DNA of 51,971 nucleotides from Yinghuangia elevatio. GTDB lineage: Bacteria > Actinomycetota > Actinomycetes > Streptomycetales > Streptomycetaceae. Where the stretch lies: positions 1 to 51,971 of the forward strand of contig NZ_JBEZFP010000056.1 of NCBI RefSeq assembly GCF_040649515.1, in the 5' to 3' direction. The position numbers were made by a program, and so were the translations under genes. The notes under the pieces are model-generated. The model was not told the DNA's origin. It did not search any database and saw only the letters and a program-made list of their open reading frames with translations. Shown one piece after another: positions 41,761 to 49,660 of this stretch (position 1 is its first letter; each line of letters opens with the position of its first letter).

Positions 41761-42117
41761 AGCGTGTTGCAGAACGCTGGGGTCTGCGTGTTCGGTTGAG
41801 ATTTCGGGCAGTTGGATCAGCCGGCGTAGACGAGGTTATGGAGCTGGGCGACGGCTTGGGCGCCGTGGTGGAGTCCGCCTCCGCGCTGGCGGCAGTCACG
41901 GAGGATCTTCCAGTTCTTCAGGTGGGCGAGGACGTGTTCGGCGCGGGCGCGGACGTGCCGGTGTGCGGCGTTGTCGGCTTCCTCCCAGCCTTCACCAGCC
42001 GCAGAAACCGGTCCATCCGCAACCCGGTGAACGTCTCCACCCATAGCGCCTCGACCCGCAACACCCCACCCATGCAAGGCAGATGCCCACACAGCCTTCT
42101 GCAACAACTTTTAGGTC
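41757..42117. mobile_element. Internally deleted IS5-type insertion sequence remnant
   Basis: About 360 bp bounded by imperfect inverted ends: CTAAAGCGTGTTGCAGAACG on the left and the complement of CTAAAAGTTGTTGCAGAAGG on the right (20 of 25 positions match over the longer stretch). Inside are an N-terminal and a C-terminal piece of one minus-strand transposase with the middle missing. The left end supplies the recX stop codon. No clear target duplication. Confidence 0.7.
41817..42090 (-). pseudogene. Transposase fragment (IS5 family, internal deletion)
   Basis: On the minus strand, one frame begins GVLRVEALWVETFTGLRMDR, an N-terminal transposase segment. Another frame ends RARAEHVLAHLKNWKILRD followed by C-x-x-R-G-G-G-x-H-H and a final HNLVYAG. 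The last block is the characteristic C-terminus of IS5-group DDE transposases. The catalytic DDE core between them is absent and the two pieces are out of frame, so no active enzyme can be made. Confidence 0.8.
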
Positions 42118-42428
42118 GTGTCTTCAAATTCCAGCCGGGTCCGCGAACCGCGGCAGGCTCGGGCCTGCGCCGGGCCGGGCGGCCCTCCCAAACCAAACCA
42201 AGGCCGAGTCACAGCCCGCGCCTTGCGAGCGCACGCACCACGGCCCGCGGACTGTCCGGCGGGACTGTGAAGACACTCCCCAAGTCGTGTCCGAGGGAAT
42301 TCCGCGGGACTTGGCGGGATCTCTCTTCGGGAGGCTGTCCCGCCCACCCCGCGCGCCCTACACCCGTGCTCGCGCGCTGCCGCGCATGCAGCGCGCGGGG
42401 GCCGTAGTCCGTGGCGTCGTCCCTCTGG

Positions 42429-42474
42429 CCGGGCGGGCAACTCGCGTGTGGATATAAGGGAGTTCCTGCCCGGT
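42429..42474. terminator. Imperfect hairpin upstream of the rny promoter
   Basis: CCGGGCGGGCAACTC and GAGTTCCTGCCCGG can pair with one extra base around a 17-nt loop that includes GGATATAAGG. It may insulate rny from upstream transcription. Confidence 0.4.
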
Positions 42475-42477
42475 TGC

Positions 42478-42507
42478 TTGACCCTCCTGTGATCAGCGGC
42501 CTAGCCT
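42478..42507 (+). promoter_or_regulatory. Promoter of rny
   Basis: TTGACC (42478-42483), 18-bp spacer, TAGCCT (42502-42507): the best housekeeping-type promoter in the window. Confidence 0.65.
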
Positions 42508-42942
42508 GTCACAGACAGTGAGGGATCATCGCGGATCATGTGACCGTACCGTGCCGTACGCCATTCGGGGCCGCCTCGGGGGCATCCCGTGGCGCGGGCC
42601 GACCGACGCCGAGCGCACCACTCGATAGTCACGGACATCTACTCGACAACCCCGGTACTCGACAACTCCGGCCGACCGCATCGGCGGCCGTCACCAGCAA
42701 CCGCGCCCGGCAGTCACTTCTCGACCATCGCCGTCCGCCCGCACGGCGGCCCCGTGGGTAACGCCGTCGCCCACGCCGCCGCCCCGTCGGCGCTCGACGC
42801 GGGTCACCTCCAGCCGGCTCCGGCCACCACCCGCCGGGGCGGCCCCGGTCGCGATCCGCGACAACCGCCCTCCTGCAGCTCCCGCACGCCCTGACGAGCC
42901 TCGCCGGGCGCGCGGAGTCGGTGACTGAGAGGGAGTGGGCCC

Positions 42943-44541
42943 GTGGTGACGTTCGGCCTGGAATCCGATGTGGTCGCCCCCGTGGCCGGGGCCGTGTTCT
43001 TCACGGTGGGTGCGGTCGCCTGCCTCGTCGCGGTGCTGCGCATCCGGGCCCGGGTGCCCGCGATGGTGGAGGCGGAGCTGTCCCGGGCGGCGCGTACCGC
43101 CGACGAGGTCAGGGCACGGGCCGACCGCGAGGCCGCCGAGACCCGCGCCCGTGCCGAGGCCGACGCGGCCGACATCCGGGCCGCGGCGGCGGGGATCCAG
43201 CGCGAGAACCGCCGGGTCACCGAGGAACTGGGCGACCGCCGCAATGAGTTGGAGCGCCGCGAGCAGCGGCTCGCGGAGCGCGAGGAACGCCTGGACGCGG
43301 ACCGCGCTCGCTTCCGCGAGCGCATCGCCGAGCTCGCGGTGGCCGAGGAGCGGTTGGAGGCAAAGCGCGCCCAGCTCGCGGACGTCGCGGCGGAACGGCA
43401 GCTGGTGCTGGAGCGTACCGCCGCCCTGACCGCCGAGGCCGCGAAGACCGAACTGGTGCGCGGCATCACGCACCAGGCCAAGCGGGAGGCGGCCGTCGTG
43501 GTGCGCGACATCGAGGCCGAGGCGCGCCGCGAGGGCGAGCAGCGCGCCCGCAACATCGTCACGCTCGCCATCCAGCGGGTCGCGAGCGAGCAGACCGCCG
43601 AGTCCGTGGTGTCCGTCCTACACCTGCCGTACGACGAGATGAAGGGCCGCATCATCGGGCGGGAAGGGCGCAACATCCGCGCGTTCGAGGCGGTGACCGG
43701 CGTCAACCTGATCATCGACGACACCCCCGAGGCCGTGCTGCTGCCCTGCTTCGACCCGGTGCGCCGCGAGACCGGGCGGCTCACGCTGGAGACGCTGGTC
43801 GCCGACGGGCGCATCCACCCGCTCCGTATCGAAGAGGTGTACGAGCGCTGCCGCCGCGAGGTCGAGCGCGGTTGCGTCCGCGCCGGCGAGAACGCGGTGG
43901 TCGACCTCGGCATCACCGACCTGCACCCGGAACTGATCGCACTGCTCGGCAAGTTGCGCTACCGCACGTCGTACGGGCAGAACGTGCTCAAGCACCTCGT
44001 CGAGGCAGCGCACATCGCGGGCATGATGGCCTCCGAACTCCGGCTCCCCGCGCCGCTGCTCAAGCGCTGCACGGTCCTGCACGACATCGGCAAGGCGCTC
44101 ACCCACGAGGTGGAGGGCAGCCACGCGCAGATCGGCGCGGAGATCGCGCGGCGCTATGGCGAGTCGGAGGACGTCGTACACGCGATCGAGGCCCATCACA
44201 ACGAGGTCGAGGTCCGCTCGGTCGAAGCGGTGCTCACCCAGGCGGCGGACGCCATCTCCGGAGGCCGACCGGGCGCGCGGCGCGAGTCGCTGGAGGCGTA
44301 CGTCACGCGCCTCGAACGCCTGGAGCAGATCGCCCGCGCGCACGCCGGTGTGGAGAAGGCCTTCGCGATGCAGGCGGGGCGCGAGGTGCGGGTCATGGTG
44401 TTGCCGGAGGAGGTGGACGACTTGCAGGCGCAGGTCATCGCGCGGGACGTGGCCAAGCAGGTCGAGGAGGAGCTGACGTACCCGGGGCAGATCAGGGTCA
44501 CGGTCGTCCGGGAGAGCAGGGCCACCGAGTTCGTCCGCTGA
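42943..44541 (+). CDS. rny: Ribonuclease Y
   Basis: 532 residues from GTG at 42943 (GAGAGGGAG upstream). One N-terminal TM helix (VVAPVAGAVFFTVGAVACLV), a long coiled coil (about 40-210), a KH domain with MKGRIIGREGRNIRAFEAVT and an HD domain (about 350-440) with LKRCTVLHDIGKALTHEVEG and AHHNEVE. Domain order and length match Firmicute RNase Y, a membrane-anchored endonuclease starting mRNA decay, and the actinobacterial homologues. It would sit at the inner membrane and cut single-stranded A/U-rich regions. The final sequence IRVTVVRESRATEFV is the conserved end. A degenerate repeat tract follows the stop. Confidence 0.93.
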   Translation: MVTFGLESDVVAPVAGAVFFTVGAVACLVAVLRIRARVPAMVEAELSRAARTADEVRARADREAAETRARAEADAADIRAAAAGIQRENRRVTEELGDRRNELERREQRLAEREERLDADRARFRERIAELAVAEERLEAKRAQLADVAAERQLVLERTAALTAEAAKTELVRGITHQAKREAAVVVRDIEAEARREGEQRARNIVTLAIQRVASEQTAESVVSVLHLPYDEMKGRIIGREGRNIRAFEAVTGVNLIIDDTPEAVLLPCFDPVRRETGRLTLETLVADGRIHPLRIEEVYERCRREVERGCVRAGENAVVDLGITDLHPELIALLGKLRYRTSYGQNVLKHLVEAAHIAGMMASELRLPAPLLKRCTVLHDIGKALTHEVEGSHAQIGAEIARRYGESEDVVHAIEAHHNEVEVRSVEAVLTQAADAISGGRPGARRESLEAYVTRLERLEQIARAHAGVEKAFAMQAGREVRVMVLPEEVDDLQAQVIARDVAKQVEEELTYPGQIRVTVVRESRATEFVR

Positions 44542-44554
44542 CGGCCTGCGGAGG

Positions 44555-44692
44555 CATGCCCCTGCCTGACCCTGACCGTCTCTGCCTGATCCCGACCGTG
44601 TCTGCCCGCGTCTGCCTGCCAGCGTCTGCCCGTGTCCGCCGGTGTCAGTGTCCGCCTGTGTCTGCCCGTGTCCGCCTATGTCTGCGATCACG
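44555..44692. repeat. Degenerate CTGCC/TGTC tandem repeats after rny
   Basis: A 20-bp unit twice (TGCCTGACCCTGACCGTCTC then TGCCTGATCCCGACCGTGTC) is followed by variants of TCTGCCCGTGTCCGCC. It begins about 20 bp after the rny stop. Confidence 0.7.
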
Positions 44693-44830
44693 CCGCGAAA
44701 GCGCCAGCGCATACCCTGGGACGACGCACCACCCGCGCCATCGTCCGCGTGCCCGCCACAAGTGGGCCTGTCCGCCTCCGTGCGGGCCGGGCGCCCATAC
44801 CGACCGTGACCCCACGAAAGGCCACCTCCG

Positions 44831-46213
44831 TTGGCGATCAGCGTCTTCGACATGTTCTCGATCGGCATAGGCCCGTCGAGTTCGCACACGGTCGGTCCGA
44901 TGCGCGCGGCCCGGATGTTCGCCCGCCGCCTCAAGTCGCAGGGCGTGCTCGCCCAGACCGCGTCGGTGCGCGCCGAGCTGTTCGGTTCGCTGGGCGCCAC
45001 CGGCCACGGGCACGGCACGCCGAAGGCGGTCCTGCTGGGCCTGGAGGGGTTCTCGCCGCGTACCGTCGACCCGGAGGGCGTCGAGCCGGTGCTCGAACGC
45101 GTGCGCTCCACCCGCCGCCTGCGCCTGCTGGGCGCCGAGGTGGGCGATGCGCACGAGATCGCCTTCGACGAGTCGTCGCAGCTGGTGCTGCACCGGCGTC
45201 GGTCCCTGCCGTACCACGCAAACGGCATGACGCTGTGCGCGTACGACGCCGAGGGCGCGCCGGTGCTGGAGAAGACGTACTACTCGGTCGGCGGCGGCTT
45301 CGTGGTCGACGAGGACGCCGTCGGCGCGGACCGGGTCAAGCCCGACGACACCGTGCTGCGCTACCCGTTCCGCACCGGCGACGAGCTGCTGCGCCTCACG
45401 CGCGAAACCGGCCTGTCGGTCTCGGCGCTGATGCTGGAGAACGAGAAGGCGTGGCGGACCGAGGACGAGGTACGCGCGGGGCTGCTGGAGATCTGGGACG
45501 TCATGCGCGCGTGCGTCACGCGCGGACTCAAGACCGAAGGCATCCTCCCCGGCGGCCTCAAGGTCCGCCGCCGCGCCGCGCACACCGCCAAGGTGCTGCG
45601 CGCCGAGGGCGACCGGGCGAGCCACGCCATGGAGTGGGTCACCCTGTGGGCCATGGCGGTCAACGAGGAGAACGCCGCGGGCGGCCGGGTCGTCACCGCC
45701 CCGACCAACGGGGCCGCGGGCATCATCCCGGCCGTCCTGCACCACTACGCCGCGGCCGTGCCGGGCGCCGACGACGACGGCGTGGTCCGCTTCCTCCTGG
45801 CGGCCGGCGCGGTCGGCATGCTCTTCAAGGAGAACGCCTCGATCTCCGGTGCCGAGGTGGGCTGCCAGGGCGAGGTCGGCTCGGCCTGCGCCATGGCCGC
45901 GGGCGGCCTCGCCGAGGTGCTCGGCGGTACGCCCGAACAGGTGGAGAACGCCGCGGAGATCGGCATCGAGCACAACCTCGGCCTCACCTGCGACCCGGTC
46001 GGCGGCCTCGTCCAGATCCCGTGCATCGAGCGGAACGGCATGGCCGGGGTCAAGGCCGTCACCGCCGCCCGCATGGCGCTCCGCGGCGACGGCCGCCATC
46101 ACGTCTCGCTCGACAAGGCGATCAAGACGATGAAGGAGACCGGCGCCGACATGAAGACCAAGTACAAGGAAACCGCCCGCGGCGGCCTCGCCGTCAACAT
46201 CATCGAATGCTGA
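44831..46213 (+). CDS. sdaA: L-serine ammonia-lyase (serine dehydratase), single-chain iron-sulfur type
   Basis: 460 residues from TTG at 44831, AAAGG 9 nt upstream. N-terminal beta domain starts AISVFDMFSIGIGPSSSHTV. The alpha domain carries the [4Fe-4S] ligands: Cys in EVGCQGEVGSACAMAAGG and in LTCDPVGGLVQIPCIERN. NEENAAGGRVVTAPTNGAAG is the substrate-binding loop. It converts L-serine to pyruvate and ammonia. Length fits the fused type. Its 5' region has only degenerate repeats and a weak TACCCT -10; no riboswitch is visible. Convergent with the hypothetical gene at 46281. Confidence 0.94.
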   Translation: MAISVFDMFSIGIGPSSSHTVGPMRAARMFARRLKSQGVLAQTASVRAELFGSLGATGHGHGTPKAVLLGLEGFSPRTVDPEGVEPVLERVRSTRRLRLLGAEVGDAHEIAFDESSQLVLHRRRSLPYHANGMTLCAYDAEGAPVLEKTYYSVGGGFVVDEDAVGADRVKPDDTVLRYPFRTGDELLRLTRETGLSVSALMLENEKAWRTEDEVRAGLLEIWDVMRACVTRGLKTEGILPGGLKVRRRAAHTAKVLRAEGDRASHAMEWVTLWAMAVNEENAAGGRVVTAPTNGAAGIIPAVLHHYAAAVPGADDDGVVRFLLAAGAVGMLFKENASISGAEVGCQGEVGSACAMAAGGLAEVLGGTPEQVENAAEIGIEHNLGLTCDPVGGLVQIPCIERNGMAGVKAVTAARMALRGDGRHHVSLDKAIKTMKETGADMKTKYKETARGGLAVNIIEC

Positions 46214-46235
46214 CCGCGGCACGCACGAACGCCCC

Positions 46236-46295
46236 TTAGCCGTCGGAGTCTTAGCCGTCGGAGTCTTAGCCGTCCGAGTTTTAGCCGTCTGAGTT
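46236..46295. repeat. Four 15-bp tandem repeats each carrying a stop codon
   Basis: Units at 46236, 46251, 46266 and 46281 read on the minus strand as (N/D)-S-D-G-stop in frame with the gene ending at 46281. The last five codons of the gene, stop included, are thus repeated three more times behind the real stop. Confidence 0.92.
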
Positions 46296-46661
46296 CGTGC
46301 CCCGGGCCCCGAGCCGCAGCACGACCTCCCCGCAGCACTCGGCACACAACCACATCTCCGCCGCCGCGACCCACACCACCGGCTCTGTCGCCGCGGGCAT
46401 GCAGCCCTCGCAGTGAAGGTAGGCACGCGGCAGCCGAGGAAGGCCCCAGGCCGACTCCGCAGGCGCAGGAACCCGTACGGCGCCCGCAGCCAGCGCCTCG
46501 CGATTGAGCTGCTGCAGCGCGAACTGCGCAAGGCACACAGCACACAGCCAGCCCCCCGAAGCAAGCAAACAAAGCCGCCCCCGCCGCCCCCCATGCAACA
46601 CACAAACGGCCTCCGTCCACTTGGGCGGCTCATTCATCAACGCGTGTGCCTGGACGTCCAT
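46281..46661 (-). CDS. Cysteine-rich hypothetical protein
   Basis: About 126 residues from ATG at 46661; GTG at 46673 and ATG at 46637 are alternatives and no start has a strong ribosome site. Contains cysteine pairs in WLCAVCLAQFAL and WLCAECCGEVVL plus CEGCMP and EAVCVLHGG, probably one or two zinc sites. No TM segment. I do not recognise a family; the CxxC pattern resembles small ribbon proteins of phage or regulatory type in Streptomyces. The C-terminus NSDG-stop is reiterated by a DNA repeat array. Convergent with sdaA. Confidence 0.6.
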   Translation of the reverse strand: MDVQAHALMNEPPKWTEAVCVLHGGRRGRLCLLASGGWLCAVCLAQFALQQLNREALAAGAVRVPAPAESAWGLPRLPRAYLHCEGCMPAATEPVVWVAAAEMWLCAECCGEVVLRLGARGTNSDG

Positions 46662-46819
46662 CTCGGCCGTCACCGCGCACCGCCCCGGAGGGGAACACAG
46701 CGCAGGCACACGGGTGTACGAAGCCCTGCCGGATACACGTGGACTCGAGGATGCATCAAGACGCCCCGACTGCCGCAGACTCCGCACATGACGTGACCTC
46801 TCGCCGCCCCTACGGCAAT

Positions 46820-46850
46820 TATTCACTGAATCGCTGAAAGTTTCAATCAG
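46820..46850 (+). promoter_or_regulatory. AT-rich promoter/operator of the DUF6879/XRE module
   Basis: TGAAA-G-TTTCA (46835-46845), a perfect short palindrome, sits inside a distinctly AT-rich stretch (TTATTCACTGAATCGCTGAA) upstream of the three-gene module. Probable binding site for the module's own XRE protein. Confidence 0.45.
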
Positions 46851-46879
46851 TCTGGCGAGAAGAGGAAAGTCCTGTCACG

Positions 46880-47116
46880 ATGCACTCAACCGACGTGAAA
46901 GGTGCCCCGATGGCTCTCCTTCGCGTATTACGCAGTAGCTGTGACGACGAACGCACCTGCCCGACGCTCTACGAACGTCCCGACGGACGCGTCCTCGTCC
47001 AGGGCTACAACGTCACCGACCCCGACGAACTCGCCGAACTCGGCCTGCCTCCAGGCGAGGGCGCCGTCATCATCGACGCCGACCTGATTCGCGAGGTGCT
47101 GGATGCTGCTGGCTGA
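46880..47116 (+). CDS. Small hypothetical protein with a TTA codon, first gene of DUF6879/XRE module
   Basis: 78 residues from ATG at 46880 (alternative ATG at 46910). Sequence SSCDDERTCPTLYERPDGRV, then VQGYNVTDPDELAELGLPPGEG, is typical of a small acidic protein family encoded beside DUF6879 genes in Streptomyces. Codon 17 (46928-46930) is TTA, the rare leucine codon read by the bldA tRNA, so in a Streptomyces host translation would be limited to late development. It overlaps the DUF6879 gene by 14 bp. Molecular function unknown. Confidence 0.8.
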   Translation: MHSTDVKGAPMALLRVLRSSCDDERTCPTLYERPDGRVLVQGYNVTDPDELAELGLPPGEGAVIIDADLIREVLDAAG

Positions 47117-47672
47117 CGCGGACCTCGATCCGTTCTTCGACCTGGCCAAGGGCGACATCTTCCGAATGGAGGCACTGCCCGAGTACCGCGTGGATGTCGA
47201 GCAGCCGCTGCTCCGCGCGTACCTGGCCGGCGAGCCGTACGACATGGCGCGCGAGCCGACCAAGTGGCAGAGCTACATCCGCGCCCGCACGTCCGAAGGC
47301 ATCAACTGGCGCAAGGTCCGCGTGCTCGGGGACAACCTGACTCCGTACGAGCGGTGGGAATGCGAGTGGGGCTACCCGGCGTCCGCGCGCCACGGACAGC
47401 GGACGCGCATCCTCCAGCGTGCGGACGCCGACCGCATCGGCCTCCCGGCCTACGACTGGTGGATGTTCGACTCCGCCATTGTGCTTAAGTTCCACTACGA
47501 CGAAACGGGCGCGTTCGTCGGTGCCGAGGAACTGCCCGGCAGCGCCGCCGCCGCGCACGTCGCATGGCGCGACCGGTCACTCGACGCGGGCGTGCCGTCC
47601 GAGCGGTGGTGGGCCGCTCATCCGCAGTACTGGCGGGACAACTGGCTCACCATCGAGCCGCAGCAGACCTGA
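47103..47672 (+). CDS. DUF6879 family protein
   Basis: 189 residues from ATG at 47103, overlapping the upstream gene by 14 bp. Hallmarks: FFDLAKGDIFRMEALPEYRV, KWQSYIRARTSEGINWRKVR, YERWECEWGYPASARHGQRT, YDWWMFDSAIVLKFHYDETG and WRDNWLTIEP near the end. The family occurs next to XRE (Scr1-type) regulators in Streptomyces and resembles toxin- or effector-like partners of those modules. Biochemical activity has not been established as far as I know. The next gene starts 8 bp after the stop, giving a compact three-gene operon. Confidence 0.88.
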   Translation: MLLADADLDPFFDLAKGDIFRMEALPEYRVDVEQPLLRAYLAGEPYDMAREPTKWQSYIRARTSEGINWRKVRVLGDNLTPYERWECEWGYPASARHGQRTRILQRADADRIGLPAYDWWMFDSAIVLKFHYDETGAFVGAEELPGSAAAAHVAWRDRSLDAGVPSERWWAAHPQYWRDNWLTIEPQQT

Positions 47673-47680
47673 CAGGATCC

Positions 47681-48511
47681 ATGGACAACCCAGAGCGCTA
47701 CCTGACCGATCGTGAGCGGCTCGCGCAGCTCCTCAAGGACCTGCGCTCGGGTGCCGGCATGACTGGCGCCCAAGCCGCCGCGGCGGCAGGCATGTCCCAG
47801 GCCAAGATCTCCAAATGGGAGAACGCCCACCTGCTCCCGTCCCCGCCGGACTCGGCCACGATCCTGGACGTGTACCGGGCGACGCCCGACGCCCGTGTGG
47901 AGGTCGGCGAACTCGTCGATCGGCTCCATGCCGACATCGAGAGCAACCGCACCCACCTCCGCCGTGGTGCCGCCCAGCGGCAGACGCAGATCGGCCGCAT
48001 CGAAGCGGCGGCGAAAGAGTTGCGCTTCTTCTCGATCCTCGGCGTGCCTGGCCTGCTCCAGACCCCGGCTTACATGCGCCGGATCTTCTCGCTTGACCTG
48101 TCCGGCGCCGAACTGGTGCGCGCTATCGAAGCTCGGCAGCGGCGTCAGCATGTGCTGCACGAGGCCGACAAGCGCTTCATGTTCGTGCTCACCGAAGCGG
48201 CGCTTCGTTGGGGATTCGTTCCGGCGGAAGCACGTGCCGAGCAGGTTGCGCGCATCGCGTCGTACCTGGGCAACGACTATGTGCGTATCGGCATCATCCC
48301 GACCGGCGCCGAGGTCGGCGACGTCCCGCTGCACTCGTTTCAAATCTTTGATGCACGGCTCGTCACGGTGGGGCTTCTGCATGCCACGATCACCGTGTCG
48401 GATCCGCAGGACATCGCGCAGTATCGACGCCATTTCGACACCCTGGCGTCAGGAGCGCTGTTCGGCGATGACTCGCGTGACCTGCTTGAGCGACTGCGCA
48501 ACGACGGCTGA
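47681..48511 (+). CDS. XRE-type regulator with Scr1/DUF5753 C-terminal domain
   Basis: 276 residues from ATG at 47681, with CAGGATCC upstream. N-terminal XRE helix-turn-helix (LAQLLKDLRSGAGMTGAQAA, MSQAKISKWENAHLLPSPPD). The C-terminal DUF5753 domain (about 95-270) has FFSILGVPGLLQTPAYMRRI and VLTEAALRWGF. This is the common Streptomyces Scr1-type antitoxin-like regulator, often paired with DUF397 or DUF6879 partners and connected to developmental control (WhiJ-like). It likely represses its own operon through the AT-rich upstream palindrome. Confidence 0.92.
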   Translation: MDNPERYLTDRERLAQLLKDLRSGAGMTGAQAAAAAGMSQAKISKWENAHLLPSPPDSATILDVYRATPDARVEVGELVDRLHADIESNRTHLRRGAAQRQTQIGRIEAAAKELRFFSILGVPGLLQTPAYMRRIFSLDLSGAELVRAIEARQRRQHVLHEADKRFMFVLTEAALRWGFVPAEARAEQVARIASYLGNDYVRIGIIPTGAEVGDVPLHSFQIFDARLVTVGLLHATITVSDPQDIAQYRRHFDTLASGALFGDDSRDLLERLRNDG

Positions 48512-48833
48512 CGCTGCTTGGTCGGCGCGCCCGTGGCACTCGCCTTCTGCTCGGCAAAGGGCGGGACTGTTCGCCAGAACTGCGGTGCCGGTGACGACGA
48601 GTTGCCAGGAATCGCTCCGCGGGGCGGCGTGAGGCGCGCATCATTGGGTGTTAAGTGGCGGTTGCCGTCTTATGGGGCGGGGCGCTCGATGATCTTGGGT
48701 TGGCCGGGGGTAATCGCCTCGTAATCTCGGCGGGTAAGTAACAGGCCCCAACCTGATGGGCTGACAGACCAAGCCCCTCAAAGCACGCGGCGGGGCAGAC
48801 GGGGCTAGCTGGGCGGGTGCGCCTTCGGGTGGA
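48512..48833. other. Gene-free region after the XRE gene
   Basis: 322 bp. No terminator with strong arms and no convincing gene; short TAA/TAAG-rich stretches (48650, 48710-48742) may hold a promoter for the DksA-like gene. Confidence 0.4.
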
Positions 48834-49235
48834 ATGTGTGGGCGCGGGGTGGGTGTTGCGTCTGGCGTGGACGAATTGGTGGGAGACGGGTCCTCGGTGC
48901 GGGCGCGGTTGGCGGCGGACCGGGAGGCGACGCTTGCCCAGATTGCCGCGCTGAGCCGCGACTTCGACGAGATCGTGGCGGCGAACGCGCTCGTGGCGGT
49001 CGATGACGAGCACGATCCGGAGGGATCGAGCACCGCCTTCGAGCGTGCGCACGTCGCGTCCCTCCTGACCCAGGCCCGGGAGCGGCTTGCCGACTTGGAT
49101 GTGGCGTCCGAGCGGTTGGCGCGCGGCGAGTACGGGCGCTGCGTCGACTGCGGCGAGGCCATTCCGGCGGAGCGGCTGGAGGTACGTCCGGCCGCGACGA
49201 CTTGCGTGCGCTGCGCCGAGGCGCATTCGCGCTGA
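48834..49235 (+). CDS. DksA/TraR-type zinc finger protein
   Basis: 133 residues from ATG at 48834. The ribosome site GGGTGGA lies too close to that ATG, so GTG at 48867 (MDELVGDGSS) may be the true start. A helical hairpin (about 25-90, RLAADREATLAQIAALSRDF and FERAHVASLLTQARERLADL) leads to ERLARGEYGRCVDCGEAIPA and the second Cys pair CVRC, forming the C4 zinc finger of the DksA/TraR family. DksA proteins enter the RNA polymerase secondary channel; many actinobacterial members are uncharacterised and some are RbpA-unrelated stress regulators. Acidic tip residues (DFDE) are present. Confidence 0.87.
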   Translation: MCGRGVGVASGVDELVGDGSSVRARLAADREATLAQIAALSRDFDEIVAANALVAVDDEHDPEGSSTAFERAHVASLLTQARERLADLDVASERLARGEYGRCVDCGEAIPAERLEVRPAATTCVRCAEAHSR

Positions 49236-49292
49236 TCCCCGTTGTACGACGGCGTGTCCGATGGCACGTCAGACGACACCGTCGACCGCATG

Positions 49293-49330
49293 CCGAGGGT
49301 CCCGCCGCCACCCGGCAGCGGGACCCTCGG
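49293..49330. terminator. Bidirectional terminator
   Basis: 13-bp perfect arms (CCGAGGGTCCCGC and complement) with a 12-nt loop between the convergent DksA-like and YegP genes. Confidence 0.88.
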
Positions 49331-49354
49331 TGTGGTTGGTGGGGCGGGTGTCCG

Positions 49355-49558
49355 TCAGACGCCGGCCATCATCTTCTCGGGCTGGTGTTCGACCACCGGC
49401 GCGACGGGGGCGTTCTTGCGTACGGACTCGATGCCGTCCATGCACGCCTGCTTCGACTTGTACGCCTGGCTGGTCGCGATGATCTGGCCGTTGCCCGCAA
49501 GCAGGTGCCAGCGCCACTTGCCGGCCTTGTCGTTGAACCACTCGAACTTGCCCGTCAC
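49355..49558 (-). CDS. YegP (DUF1508) family protein
   Basis: 67 residues from GTG at 49558 (VTGKFEWFNDKAGKWRWHLL), with GAGGTGA 5 nt upstream. It is a single YegP domain with the hallmark sequence GNGQIIATSQAYKSKQACMD and ending GIESVRKNAPVAPVV. Typical members contain two tandem copies; this is a one-copy form. Function unknown; some link the family to stress responses. A second YegP domain in this window is fused to an H1-like tail (35695-36504). Confidence 0.88.
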   Translation of the reverse strand: MTGKFEWFNDKAGKWRWHLLAGNGQIIATSQAYKSKQACMDGIESVRKNAPVAPVVEHQPEKMMAGV

Positions 49559-49660
49559 GGAAATCACCTCAATTACCGTGGATGGTGACGTATTGGCAGC
49601 GTAGGCCGGTGGGTCCAACGGGGCATCTCGAATGGGTGAAGGCTCCGGCATGCTGGGGGT

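Larger units (their letters stand above)
42118..42942. other. 825-bp gene-free region upstream of rny
   Basis: Contains an imperfect hairpin (42429-42474) and a good promoter (42478-42507), followed by a small CTGTC-ACA-GACAG repeat (42506-42518) and a GGATCAT duplication (42523-42538). The predicted rny leader is then about 430 nt. No open frame has convincing coding character. Confidence 0.55.

Noticed and set aside
42540..42894. Plus-strand ORFs in the rny leader
   Set aside because: No ribosome site, no motif and Arg/Pro/Thr-biased composition; best read as a non-coding leader.
44542..44830. Riboswitch upstream of sdaA
   Set aside because: The region is mostly degenerate short repeats; no glycine or other riboswitch core is visible.
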